NCBI RefSeq assembly: GCF_030695085.1
Contig: NZ_JAUYTS010000011.1
Coordinates: 1 to 46,460, forward strand
Source: Falsiroseomonas sp.
GTDB lineage: Bacteria > Pseudomonadota > Alphaproteobacteria > Acetobacterales > Acetobacteraceae
Length of the DNA stretch: 46,460 bases
Reading direction: 5' to 3'
A program made the position numbers and the translations under genes. Position 1 is the first letter of the stretch, and each line of letters opens with the position of its first letter. The notes under the pieces were generated by a model. It searched no databases. It saw only the letters and a program-made list of their open reading frames with translations, and was not told where the DNA came from. Below are positions 26,276-34,318 of this stretch, one piece after another.

Positions 26276-28156
26276 ATGACGATCGCCACGCGCCGCATCA
26301 AATCCTCCTTCACCGCTGGCGAGCTTGCGCCCGAATTGTATGGCCGCGCGGATCTGCGCGCCTTCGAGAATGGCGCGCGGCGCTTGCGGAATGTCGTGAT
26401 CCAACCGACGGGCGGCGTCGCCCGCCGGCCCGGCTTGGTGCATGTCGCGACCCTGCCGGGCGAGGCCCGACTGGTGCCCTTCGAGTTCAACACGGAGCAG
26501 ACCTACCTGCTGGTGCTGACCCAGGGCCGCCTGCAGGTGTTCCTCGGTGATGCGGAGGTTGCCAGCCTGCCGGCGCCCTGGTCCACCGCCATGCTGCCGC
26601 AGCTTGCCTTCACCCAAAGCGCCGATACGCTGCTGCTGTTCCATCCGGAGATGCCGCCGCAACGCCTGACGCGCAGCAGCCACATCGCCTGGAGCATCAC
26701 GCCCTTCGCCTTCGGGCGGGAGGTCTTCCACAACTTCACCCGCGACGTGACGATGGCGGCATCCGCCACCACGGGCACCGTGGCGCTGGTCAGCTCCGCG
26801 CCGGTGTTCGGCGTGGGCCACATTTCCCGCCGCTTTCGCCTGAAGGGGCAGCGCGTGGTGATCGCCTCCGTCGAGGGGCCGCAGAACGCGACCGCCGTGG
26901 TGGAGGATCCGCTGGAGGATACGCTGCCGACCGAGGATTGGCAGGAGGCCGCCTTCAGCCCGGTGCGCGGCTGGCCGGTCTGTGCCTGCTTCCACCAGAA
27001 CCGCCTGGTGTTGGGCGGGTCGCGCGATGCGCCGAACCGCCTTTGGCTGTCGCGCACCGGTGATCTTGGCGACTTCGACGCCGGAACCGGCCTGGATGAC
27101 GAGGCGATCGACTTCGCGCTGGTCTCCGACCAGGTGAATGCGATTCGCGCCGTGTTCTCGGGGCGGCATCTGCAGGTCTTCACCTCGGGCGCCGAGTGGA
27201 TGGTGACCGGTGATCCGCTGACGCCGTCTTCCATCCAGTTGAATCGCCAGACGCGCATCGGCACCGCGGTGGATCGCCAGGTGCCGCCGGTGGATGTGGA
27301 TGGCGCGACCTTGTTCGTCGCGCGGTCCGGCCGCGGCGTGCATGAATTCGCCTACACGGACGTGGCGGATGCCTATCAGGCGAATGACCTGGCGCTGGTC
27401 GCGCGGCATCTCGTGCGTGACCCGGTCTCGATGGCCTATGACCAGACGGCGCGGCTGCTGCATGTGGTGATGGCGGATGGCTCGATCGCGACGCTGACGC
27501 TGTATCGGGCCGAGCAGGTCATTGCCTGGACGCGGCTGGAGACCGAAGGGGCGTTTCGTGCGGTGGCCGAGACCGAGGGGCGCGTCTTCGCACTGGTGGA
27601 ACGCTTCGGCAGTTTCCGGCTGGAACGCTTCGACACGACGATGGGCCTCGATGCCGCACTCGCCGGCAGCAGCTTCGCTTCGCAGGATCGCTGGACCGGC
27701 CTGGGGCATCTGGAGATGCGCGAGGTCGGCGTGCTGGCCGATGGCGCGCCGCGCGCGGCGGAACGGGTGCAGGACGGCGCCATCACGCTGGACCCACCTG
27801 CGGCCACCGTGCAGGCGGGCCTGCCCTTCCGGCATGTGATCGAGCCGCTGCCACCCGCACTCGGCAATGCCACGGCCGCGGCCGCCGCGCCGCTGCGCCT
27901 GGTCTCCGCCACCTTCCGGGTGCTGGCGACGCCGGCGCTGGAGGTGGATCTCGGCCGCGGCGTGCAGCCGGTGCCGTTCCGCCGGCTGGATACGGCGCTG
28001 CTGGACGCACCGCCCGCGCCCTTCACCGGGGACATCGCGTTGCGCGCACTCGGCTGGCGGCGCGATGCGATGGCGCCGCTGTGGCGGATCGAGGGCGCGA
28101 CGCCGCTGCCGCTGACACTGCTTTCCGTCACCACCGATATGAGGATCTCGAACTGA
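26276..28156 (+). CDS. T7-like tail tubular protein B (nozzle)
   Basis: A 626-residue tail nozzle protein of the T7 gp12 type. RRIKSSFTAGELAPELYGRADLRAFENGARRLRNVVIQPTGGVARRPG at the N-terminus is the family signature. LVPFEFNTEQTYLLVLTQGRLQVF and ENRLVLGG-like HQNRLVLGGSRDAPNRLWLSRTGD follow within the beta-propeller platform. Length is below T7 gp12 (794). It starts 4 bases after tail tubular A and its stop overlaps the next start (TGATG), consistent with one operon. Confidence 0.88.
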   Translation: MTIATRRIKSSFTAGELAPELYGRADLRAFENGARRLRNVVIQPTGGVARRPGLVHVATLPGEARLVPFEFNTEQTYLLVLTQGRLQVFLGDAEVASLPAPWSTAMLPQLAFTQSADTLLLFHPEMPPQRLTRSSHIAWSITPFAFGREVFHNFTRDVTMAASATTGTVALVSSAPVFGVGHISRRFRLKGQRVVIASVEGPQNATAVVEDPLEDTLPTEDWQEAAFSPVRGWPVCACFHQNRLVLGGSRDAPNRLWLSRTGDLGDFDAGTGLDDEAIDFALVSDQVNAIRAVFSGRHLQVFTSGAEWMVTGDPLTPSSIQLNRQTRIGTAVDRQVPPVDVDGATLFVARSGRGVHEFAYTDVADAYQANDLALVARHLVRDPVSMAYDQTARLLHVVMADGSIATLTLYRAEQVIAWTRLETEGAFRAVAETEGRVFALVERFGSFRLERFDTTMGLDAALAGSSFASQDRWTGLGHLEMREVGVLADGAPRAAERVQDGAITLDPPAATVQAGLPFRHVIEPLPPALGNATAAAAAPLRLVSATFRVLATPALEVDLGRGVQPVPFRRLDTALLDAPPAPFTGDIALRALGWRRDAMAPLWRIEGATPLPLTLLSVTTDMRISN

Positions 28157-28596
28157 TGGCGCAACTCGCACCCATCGCGACCGCCATCGGCGCGGGCGTT
28201 TCCATCTTCAACAGCGTGCAGCAGGGCCAGGCGCAATCCGCGAATGCGAAGGCGCAGGCCAGTGCGGCGCGGGAACAGGAACGCGTGCGCGCCGAGCAGG
28301 TCACGTTGCAGCAATCCTCCGACGCCCGGGCGCGGGAGGCGCGGCTGGCGGGCACGCTGGCCTCCACCCGCGCCAGGCTGGCCGCCGGCGGCATCTCGCC
28401 CGATGAAGGCTCCGCCGCCGCGCTGACCGCGGGGATGGAACGCGATGCCGCCGCGGCACAGGCCGACAGCGACCAGATCTTCGCGGCCCGGCTTTCGGCT
28501 GGGCGACGCAGCCTTCTGAACACGGACGGGTCGCTCACCAGCTTCCTGCGCGCCGGTACCACCTTCGGCAGCACGCTTCGCAACCTGCTCGATTGA
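28156..28596 (+). CDS. Small internal-virion-like protein
   Basis: A 146-residue protein with a short hydrophobic N-terminus (ATAIGAGVSIFNSV) and a long Ala/Gln/Arg-rich coiled-coil helix (QGQAQSANAKAQASAAREQERVRAEQ, through SDARAREARL), then ARLAAGGISPDEGS. This resembles the T7 gp14-type internal core protein that enters the outer membrane at infection. It occupies the site where T7 carries genes 13-16; the large gp15 and gp16 homologues are absent. It starts in the stop of tail tubular B. Assignment by position and composition only. Confidence 0.65.
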   Translation: MAQLAPIATAIGAGVSIFNSVQQGQAQSANAKAQASAAREQERVRAEQVTLQQSSDARAREARLAGTLASTRARLAAGGISPDEGSAAALTAGMERDAAAAQADSDQIFAARLSAGRRSLLNTDGSLTSFLRAGTTFGSTLRNLLD

Positions 28597-28626
28597 CGCA
28601 CGCACCCCACAGCATCGGAGCCCATG

Positions 28627-30906
28627 ATGGCCGAGCATATCCGCATCGGCGACGTCGCGCCGCGCGTCCAGTATCTGGGCGACGGCAGCCGCGTTGCGTT
28701 CACCTATCCCTTCCCGATCTTCCACCCCTCCGACATGGAGCTGCGGCTTGATGGCGTGCCGGTGGCCGGCGGCTTCACCGTCTCCGGCGCCGGCAACAGC
28801 GAGGGTGGCAGCGTCATTCTCGCCACGCCGCCCGCACCCGGCAGCACGGTCACGCTGCGCCGGCGCATCCGCGTGGAGCGCAGCACGGACTTCCAGGACA
28901 ATGGCGTGCTCCGTGCCCGCACGCTGAACGATGAGCTGGACCGCATCGTCGCCACCATGCAGGAGCAGCGGGAGGAGATTACCGCCGCGATCCGCCAGGA
29001 TCCGGCCGAGGTGGGCGGCAGCTTCACCCTGCCGCTGCGTACGGCGCGCGCCAACCGCATGCTGGGCTTCGACGGCACCGGCAACCTGGTGGTGCTGCCG
29101 CGCGATTCCGGCCTGATCAGCGCGCCGTTTCCGGGCGCGGTGCCCTATACGGTGGAAGACAAGCTGGCCGAGCAGCTCAGCGCGCGTGATTTCGGCGCCA
29201 CCGGCGACGGCGTGACGGAAGATGGCCCGGCCCTGCAGGCGGCGATGAATGCGGCCGGTGCCTCCGGCAAGCGGCTGCTGATCGGGGAGGGCACCTACCG
29301 CACCACCCAGCCGCTGACTCTGCCGGGTGCGGCGGCCGGGCTGACCATGCGCGGCACCATCGTCTATGCCGGGCCGGCTGGCCCGGCGCTGACCATTGGC
29401 GATGGCGGCACCGCGCGCAATGCCAGCAAGTGGCACACCGGCCTTTCGGTGCTGCGCGCGACGATCGGTGCGTGGGAGGATGAGGGCGAGATCGGCATCC
29501 TGCTCCGCAACCACGATGCCTCCATCATCGAGGTGCGGCGCGTCGAGGGCTTCACCATCGGCGTCCGCACGCTGGGCGATGGCCGGGGGTTCGAGGATTC
29601 CACGCTGGAACTCGGCCGTATCGTCAACAACAAGATCGGGCTGGATGTCCATACGGCGACGGCGGCGGGCTGGAACACCTCCATCCGCTATCATGGCGGC
29701 CACTTCGCCGTGGGATCGACCGTGCATGTGGACAAGGATCGCTTCGGCATTCGCCTGTCGGCCGCGCCGGGCGCCTATGTCGCGCATAACAGGCACCTGT
29801 TCAACGGCCAGAATTTCGAACTGAACGCACTCGGCCGGCCGATCACCGGCATTCCCTTCCTGTGCGAGGTGAACAGCCGCGCCATCATCGCGCGTGGCCT
29901 GCGAATGGAAGGCTGCACCGGCTTCGTAGCCCGCCATACCGGCGCGGCGCAGGACCATGTCTATGAGGTGACCTGGGCGAGCCAGGGCTACATGGTGGAG
30001 ATCGACCATGCGGCCTCCTCCACCCGCCTTGGCGGCGTGGTGGAGGCGCTGCACCAGGCCGCGCCGCATCGCGCGGCGACGCGGGAACTGGCGAGCGTGC
30101 CTTCGCTCCGTGCGGCGGCGATCCGCTGGAACGCGACGCAGACGGGCTTCGAGAAGCTGGCCTGCCTGTCCTCCAACGTCTCCGGCAGTCCGGCGGTGTT
30201 GCAGGACTTCGTATTTCCTGCACTGGAGTCCTTTTCGCTGACCAATCGCGGCGTGGTCCTGACCGGTGGGCGTGCGGTGGGGTTCGTGGTGGATGCGCGC
30301 GCCTGCCGCGATTTCGCGCTGAGCGTCGATGCCGATGCGCCACGGCTTTTCGTCATGTGCTTCGATGCCGCCAACGCCCTGCTGACCGACAGCCTCGGCC
30401 CGCTGGTGCGTGCCTCCGGCCAATCCATGGTGTGGAACCCGACAGCGCGATGGTTTCAGGGTGCGGCCGATATGACGGATGCCGGACTGTCCCGGCTTCA
30501 GGCGGTGCGGCTTTCGCCGCTGGTGGCCACGGCGGTGATCGGTGTGGCGCGCATCGGCACGGATTACGAGCTGCGCGCGCTGCGCCTGAACTGCGACCCG
30601 CGGCACGCGCCTGCGGTGCTGTACGGGCTGCCGGATCTGCCGATCGGCGTGCGGGACCTTGTGGCGGAACTGCCATGGGACCCGGCCTCCATTGCCGCCG
30701 GGGCCAGCGCGCAGATCAACGTGGCGGTCCCGGGCGCCAGGCCTGGGGATTTCGCGCAGGCGGCGTTCTCGCTCTCCACCTCCGGCGCGGTGTTCCTGGC
30801 ACAGATCGGCGCGCAGGATGTGGTGACCGTCACCGCCTGGAACCGCACGGGCGCGGCGCTGGATCTGAATGCCGGCACGGTGCGCGTGCGCGTGGTGAAG
30901 GCATGA
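28627..30906 (+). CDS. Tailspike: T7-fibre-type N-terminus plus pectate-lyase-like beta-helix
   Basis: About 759 residues. Residues 10-125 (YLGDGSRVAFTYPFPIFHPSDMEL, then TLRRRIRVERSTDF and ARTLNDELDRIVATMQEQ) form the particle-anchoring domain seen at the front of T7 gp17-type fibres. From about residue 185, ARDFGATGDGVTEDGPALQAAMNAA opens a right-handed parallel beta-helix of the pectate-lyase type, typical of depolymerising tailspikes. The C-terminal 150 residues look like an all-beta adhesion domain. It would bind and cut a surface polysaccharide. The ATG at 28624 immediately precedes 28627, so the start is uncertain by one codon. The stop overlaps the small terminase start (ATGA). Confidence 0.82.
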   Translation: MAEHIRIGDVAPRVQYLGDGSRVAFTYPFPIFHPSDMELRLDGVPVAGGFTVSGAGNSEGGSVILATPPAPGSTVTLRRRIRVERSTDFQDNGVLRARTLNDELDRIVATMQEQREEITAAIRQDPAEVGGSFTLPLRTARANRMLGFDGTGNLVVLPRDSGLISAPFPGAVPYTVEDKLAEQLSARDFGATGDGVTEDGPALQAAMNAAGASGKRLLIGEGTYRTTQPLTLPGAAAGLTMRGTIVYAGPAGPALTIGDGGTARNASKWHTGLSVLRATIGAWEDEGEIGILLRNHDASIIEVRRVEGFTIGVRTLGDGRGFEDSTLELGRIVNNKIGLDVHTATAAGWNTSIRYHGGHFAVGSTVHVDKDRFGIRLSAAPGAYVAHNRHLFNGQNFELNALGRPITGIPFLCEVNSRAIIARGLRMEGCTGFVARHTGAAQDHVYEVTWASQGYMVEIDHAASSTRLGGVVEALHQAAPHRAATRELASVPSLRAAAIRWNATQTGFEKLACLSSNVSGSPAVLQDFVFPALESFSLTNRGVVLTGGRAVGFVVDARACRDFALSVDADAPRLFVMCFDAANALLTDSLGPLVRASGQSMVWNPTARWFQGAADMTDAGLSRLQAVRLSPLVATAVIGVARIGTDYELRALRLNCDPRHAPAVLYGLPDLPIGVRDLVAELPWDPASIAAGASAQINVAVPGARPGDFAQAAFSLSTSGAVFLAQIGAQDVVTVTAWNRTGAALDLNAGTVRVRVVKA

Positions 30907-31205
30907 AGCGTCCCGCTCGGGGCAAGCCTACCGCCTCGCCACTGCCGCGGGAGACGTTGGCGGCGGCGATGCAGCGTGTCGCCGGTGACTACGCCGATTT
31001 CGTCGCCTCCTGGCCGCGGGGCGACGTGCCGCCGGACCCCAAGGCCTTCGCCGCGCATCAGGCCGCAGCCCGTGCGGCGCTGGCGCATATGGCAGAACTT
31101 GCCGCGATGACCTCGGGCGATACGACAAAGCCCGCGGATGCGCCGGATGAGGACCACGTGCTTGCGGCGATGCGGGCGCAGATGGCGAAGGAAGGCGATG
31201 CATGA
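30903..31205 (+). CDS. Probable small terminase subunit
   Basis: A 100-residue charged, helical protein with no motif I recognise. The call rests on position: it lies directly before the large terminase, overlapping it by 4 bases, and after the fibre, exactly as gene 18 in T7 (89 residues). Small terminases bind viral DNA and hand it to the motor. The N-terminus is basic and the C-terminus acidic/Met-Ala rich (HVLAAMRAQMAKEGDA). It could instead be an unrelated virion protein. Confidence 0.55.
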   Translation: MKRPARGKPTASPLPRETLAAAMQRVAGDYADFVASWPRGDVPPDPKAFAAHQAAARAALAHMAELAAMTSGDTTKPADAPDEDHVLAAMRAQMAKEGDA

Positions 31206-32638
31206 CCGAACGGCCTGCCGACCTGCTGGAATTCGCCTGGATCTGGAACCGCATCGCCGGCCTCGGCACACCAGCGGTGCATCGCCGCATGTTGCGCTGG
31301 CTGGCGGACCGGGGTGAGCAGGGTGATCTGCGGCTGCTGCTGATGGCCTTTCGCGGCTGCGGCAAATCCACGCTGGTTGGGCTGTATTGCGCTTGGCAGC
31401 TTTACCGCGCGCCGGAGACGCGCATCCTGGTGGTCGCCGCGGACCATGCCCTGGCCACGCGCATGGTGGCCACGGTGCGTCGTGTCCTCGGCCGGCATCC
31501 GCTATGTGGCGCGCTGCTGCCGGATCATGGCGAAGGGTCCTGGGCGTCGGACCGCTTCACCGTGGCGCGGGATGCGGTGCTGCGCGATGCCTCGATGCTG
31601 GCGGCGGGCATCGGCGGCAACATCACCGGGGCACGCGCCGACCTGATTGTCTGCGACGATGTGGAGGTCGCGGGCAATTGCGGCTCCGCCGGGCAGCGCG
31701 CCGAATTGCGCGAGCGCCTGACGGAGACGGAATTCGTGCTGGTGCCGGGCGGCCGCGTGCTGTTCGTCGGCACGCCGCATTGCGCCGAAAGCCTTTACGC
31801 GGAGGGGCCGGACGCCTTCCTGTCCGGCTACCGCCGCCTGGTGCTGCCGCTGCTGGATGAGAACGGCGCCAGCGCCTGGCCGGAACGCTTCACGGCGGCG
31901 GGCATCGCGGCACTCCGCCAGCGCGTCGGCCCGCTCGCCTTTCGCCGCCAGATGCTGCTGGAGGCGGTGGCGGAGGAAGCGGCGCGGCTCGATCCCGCGC
32001 TGATCCTGCGCTACGCGGAGGATACCGATTACCGCGAGGCACGGGGCCGCGGCGTGCTGACGCTGCTGGGCCGGCAGATGGTCTCCGGCGGCGGCTGGTG
32101 GGACCCGGCCTTCGGGCGGCCCGGCGTGGGGGATGCCAGCGTGCTGGCCTGCACCTACGCCGATGCCGAGGGGCGGCACTACCTGCACCGCCTGGCCTAT
32201 CTGCTGCACGACCCGGATGGCGAGGATGACGCGGCAACCCAGCAATGCCGCGCGGTGGCGGAGATTGCGCGCGACCTGCTGCTGCCGGTGCTGCGCGTCG
32301 AGACCAACGGCATCGGCAAGTTCCTGCCCGGCCTGCTGAAGCGGGAGATGACCCGCATCGGCATCCATTGCAGCGTGCTGGAAGCCACCAGCCGCCGCGC
32401 CAAGGCGGAACGCATCCTGGCGGCGCTGGACCCGGTGCTCGCCGGCCGGCGCCTGCTGGCGCATGAGGATGTGTTCCGCACCCGCTTCGCGCGGGAGATG
32501 GCGGATTGGCGACCGGACCGGCCTGGCCAGCACGATGATGCGCTGGATGCGGTGGCCGGCTGCCTGCTGGCGGAACCGGTGCGGCTGCCCGGCGCGCCGG
32601 CGCTCAGGCCGGCGACGCTGCCCTGGCGCGGGGCCTAG
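31202..32638 (+). CDS. T7-like large terminase subunit
   Basis: A 478-residue DNA-packaging motor protein. AFRGCGKSTL (49-58) is Walker A, ADLIVCDDVEVAGN the Walker B region, and VGTPHCAESLY the coupling motif. The C-terminal RNase H-like nuclease is present: GGWWDPAFGRPGVGDAS (first acid), VETNGIGKFLPG (second) and GQHDDALDAVAG (third). Both ATPase and nuclease sites therefore look intact. It would fill a capsid through the portal and cut DNA. Length is somewhat shorter than T7 gp19 (586). Confidence 0.9.
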   Translation: MTERPADLLEFAWIWNRIAGLGTPAVHRRMLRWLADRGEQGDLRLLLMAFRGCGKSTLVGLYCAWQLYRAPETRILVVAADHALATRMVATVRRVLGRHPLCGALLPDHGEGSWASDRFTVARDAVLRDASMLAAGIGGNITGARADLIVCDDVEVAGNCGSAGQRAELRERLTETEFVLVPGGRVLFVGTPHCAESLYAEGPDAFLSGYRRLVLPLLDENGASAWPERFTAAGIAALRQRVGPLAFRRQMLLEAVAEEAARLDPALILRYAEDTDYREARGRGVLTLLGRQMVSGGGWWDPAFGRPGVGDASVLACTYADAEGRHYLHRLAYLLHDPDGEDDAATQQCRAVAEIARDLLLPVLRVETNGIGKFLPGLLKREMTRIGIHCSVLEATSRRAKAERILAALDPVLAGRRLLAHEDVFRTRFAREMADWRPDRPGQHDDALDAVAGCLLAEPVRLPGAPALRPATLPWRGA

Positions 32639-32649
32639 CAAATTTTCAA

Positions 32650-32669
32650 GTCAGGCGAGGTCGCCTGAC
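32650..32669. terminator. Stem-loop after large terminase, no T tract
   Basis: GTCAGGCGA and TCGCCTGAC are perfect 9-base arms, 12 bases past the terminase stop. Neither strand has a proper T run, so termination is uncertain. It may end the structural transcript or the opposing small gene. Confidence 0.4.
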
Positions 32670-32696
32670 GACTCGGAACATGCGCCAGAACAACGG

Positions 32697-32951
32697 CTAG
32701 ACCGGTTGCCTTGAGCCGATGCGAGCGGAGACCGGCCTGGCCCGCGGCGCGATCTCCGTCGCGTGGCGATCGAGGCCCGCCTCCGTCGCCTCGTACCGCC
32801 CATCTGGGCGCAGCCGGGCCAGGCCCATGCCGGCCAGGCGGTTCAGGCAGGGGCCGTCCTTCAGCCCATCCGGGCGGCCCGGCCAACCCACCAGGGTCAG
32901 CCGGTGCAGCGCGGACCGGCAACAGGTCTCGAGATAAGGCTGGTTCCACAT
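32697..32951 (-). CDS. Small conserved protein, winged-helix-like, opposite strand within phage module
   Basis: An 84-residue protein read against the module, between terminase and lysis genes. SALHRLTLVGWPGRPDGLKDGPCLNRLAGMGLARLRPDGRYEATEAGLDRHATEI reads like a small winged helix (recognition helix CLNRLAGMGLA, wing RPDGRYEATEAG). The start at 32951 begins at MWNQPYLE; a frame open to 33011 adds basic low-complexity sequence. Ribosome binding site weak. A DNA-binding role is possible and its location suggests control of the lysis genes, but this is inference. Confidence 0.5.
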   Translation of the reverse strand: MWNQPYLETCCRSALHRLTLVGWPGRPDGLKDGPCLNRLAGMGLARLRPDGRYEATEAGLDRHATEIAPRARPVSARIGSRQPV

Positions 32952-33000
32952 CGTTCGCTGAGCGGTCGCTTCTTCCTGTCGGCCGCGCGCGGCCGGGGTT

Positions 33001-33030
33001 GGGCGCCGCATTCCTGAATCCGCGGCGCCC
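33001..33030. repeat. Long inverted repeat before lysis genes
   Basis: Arms GGGCGCCGC and GCGGCGCCC are perfect; inside, ATTC and GAAT extend the symmetry, with two unpaired C. It lies 44 bases before the holin-like start, in an otherwise gene-free 122-base stretch. A candidate operator or RNA structure; no T tract follows. Confidence 0.5.
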
Positions 33031-33073
33031 CCAGGGTGGCCCCCCAGCCGCCCCCCTTCAAGGAGTTTCCCCC

Positions 33074-33478
33074 ATGATCCCTGAGATCCCGCCCCAGCTG
33101 ATGGCCGCGCTGGCGGATGCGCCGCTGGCCGCGCTGATGCTCTGGATGGTGTATTTGCTGCGGCGTGAGTTGCAGGCTCGGCCCGAGCCAGCGGCCGCCC
33201 CCCCGGCTGCGCCCCCGGCCGCCCCCCCGGCCGCCCCGCTGCCCGGGCCTTCGCGTGATGAGCTGGTGGATTTCAAGCTGGAGGTGGCGCGCACCTATGT
33301 GCCGCTGTCGCTGATCCGCGACCTCGATTCGCGCCTGTCACTGCAATTGCTGCGGATCGAGGAAAAGCTGGATGAGGTGAGCCGCGCCGCCACCACCGCC
33401 ACCGCCATCGCCGGCCACTCCATGGCGAACCGCAAGATGGGCTTCAGCCCGCGCGCCGAGACGGAGGCTGGCCAATGA
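33074..33478 (+). CDS. Holin/spanin-like single-membrane-segment protein
   Basis: A 134-residue protein with one transmembrane helix (LADAPLAALMLWMVYLLRREL, about 12-32), an Ala/Pro-rich linker built from PAAP repeats (about 38-56), and a helical C-terminal part (FKLEVARTYVPLSLIRDLDSRLSLQLLRIEEKLDEVS). The layout N-out helix, linker and coiled coil suits a holin or i-spanin. It is placed directly before the endolysin and overlaps it by 4 bases. AAGGAG lies 8-13 bases before the ATG at 33074. Family not recognised; role inferred from context. Confidence 0.6.
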   Translation: MIPEIPPQLMAALADAPLAALMLWMVYLLRRELQARPEPAAAPPAAPPAAPPAAPLPGPSRDELVDFKLEVARTYVPLSLIRDLDSRLSLQLLRIEEKLDEVSRAATTATAIAGHSMANRKMGFSPRAETEAGQ

Positions 33479-33921
33479 GCGCCGCGCTGAACCACCCGCC
33501 TCGGCCGAGCGCCGCCGGCGTGCTGGAGCGGACCCTGTGGGGGGAGGCCGGGCACCGCCCGGTGCGCGGGATCGAGGGTGTGGCGGCGGTGGTGATGAAC
33601 CGCCTGCGCCTGGCCCGTGCGCCCGGCGGGCCGCAGCATCTGGGTGGCGACGTCGCCGCCATCTGCCGCGCGCCCTTCCAGTTCGCCTGCTGGCACCCGC
33701 AGCATCCGCGCCGCGCCGCCATGCAGGCGGCAGGCGTGGTGGAGGACCCCGCCTTCGCCATCTGCCGCCGCATCGCCGCCCGCGCCCTGGCCGGCGCGCT
33801 GCCGGATGCGACCCGGGGCGCGACACACTACCACCCGGCGGATGCGCTGCCGCGCTGGGCGATCGGCCAGGTGCCGACGGCGGAGGCCGGCGGGCTTGTA
33901 TTCTACCGGCTGCTCGGCTGA
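33475..33921 (+). CDS. SleB-type cell wall hydrolase (endolysin)
   Basis: A 148-residue hydrolase of the SleB/CwlJ (Hydrolase_2) family, which cuts peptidoglycan. LERTLWGEAGHRPVRGIEGVAAVVMNRLR holds the catalytic Glu24 and the family's E-x(n)-G-x-x-AVA-x-V-x-NR layout; FACWHPQHP and ATHYHPADALPRWA are the later conserved blocks (the usual AxxYH and W). No signal peptide, so release would need the holin-like protein upstream. It is the last clear phage-type gene of the module. Confidence 0.9.
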   Translation: MSAALNHPPRPSAAGVLERTLWGEAGHRPVRGIEGVAAVVMNRLRLARAPGGPQHLGGDVAAICRAPFQFACWHPQHPRRAAMQAAGVVEDPAFAICRRIAARALAGALPDATRGATHYHPADALPRWAIGQVPTAEAGGLVFYRLLG

Positions 33922-33950
33922 AACCAGCCGCGCAAGGGCAGGGGCGCCGC

Positions 33951-34307
33951 ATGGAAGACCGCATCTACACCATGGTCCGGGAGGCCGATTGGCGCGCGGC
34001 GGAGGCGGCGGGCGCCTATGCCGGCAGCGCCGATGATGCGCGCGATGGCTTCCTGCATTTCTCCACCGCCGCCCAGCTGCGCGCCAGCGCGGCCAAGCAC
34101 CGTGCCGGCGTGGCGGATCTGTGGCTGATCGAGGTGGATGCCACCCGGCTGGGTGATGCGCTGCGGTGGGAGCCGGCGGCGGGCGGCAGCCGGCCCGGCC
34201 TGTTCCCGCATCTCTATGCGAAGCTGCCGCTGGCCGCGGTGCTCTCGGCCACCAGGTTGCCGCTGGGCGCGGATGGACTGCACGGCTTTCCGGCGCAAAT
34301 TCCCTGA
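33951..34307 (+). CDS. DUF952 family protein
   Basis: A 118-residue cytoplasmic protein of the DUF952 family. IYTMVREADWRAAEAAGAYAGSADDARDGFLHFSTAAQL (the DGFIHxS-type core) and LIEVDATRLGDALRWEPAAGG, then FPHLYAKLPLAAV, are diagnostic. The function is unknown; the fold has been linked to ADP-ribosyltransferase-like proteins. It starts 29 bases after the endolysin and may ride on its transcript, but the family is normally chromosomal, so the right edge of the phage module probably lies just before it. Its stop shares a palindrome with the convergent gene. Confidence 0.85.
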   Translation: MEDRIYTMVREADWRAAEAAGAYAGSADDARDGFLHFSTAAQLRASAAKHRAGVADLWLIEVDATRLGDALRWEPAAGGSRPGLFPHLYAKLPLAAVLSATRLPLGADGLHGFPAQIP

Positions 34308-34318
34308 AGGCGCTTCAG
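34304..34318. repeat. Palindrome spanning two convergent stop codons
   Basis: CTGAAG and CTTCAG around GCG contain the TGA of the DUF952 gene on one strand and the TGA of the DUF4189 gene on the other. It may act as a minimal two-way terminator, though no T tract is present. Confidence 0.5.

Noticed and set aside
27436..30606. A 1056-codon open frame on the minus strand opposite the nozzle, core and tailspike genes
   Set aside because: Low-complexity translation and it crosses three clear plus-strand genes; a GC-driven shadow.
33190..33240. Pro/Ala repeat as a possible tandem-repeat element
   Set aside because: It is a low-complexity linker (PAAP units) inside the holin-like protein, common in GC-rich genomes.
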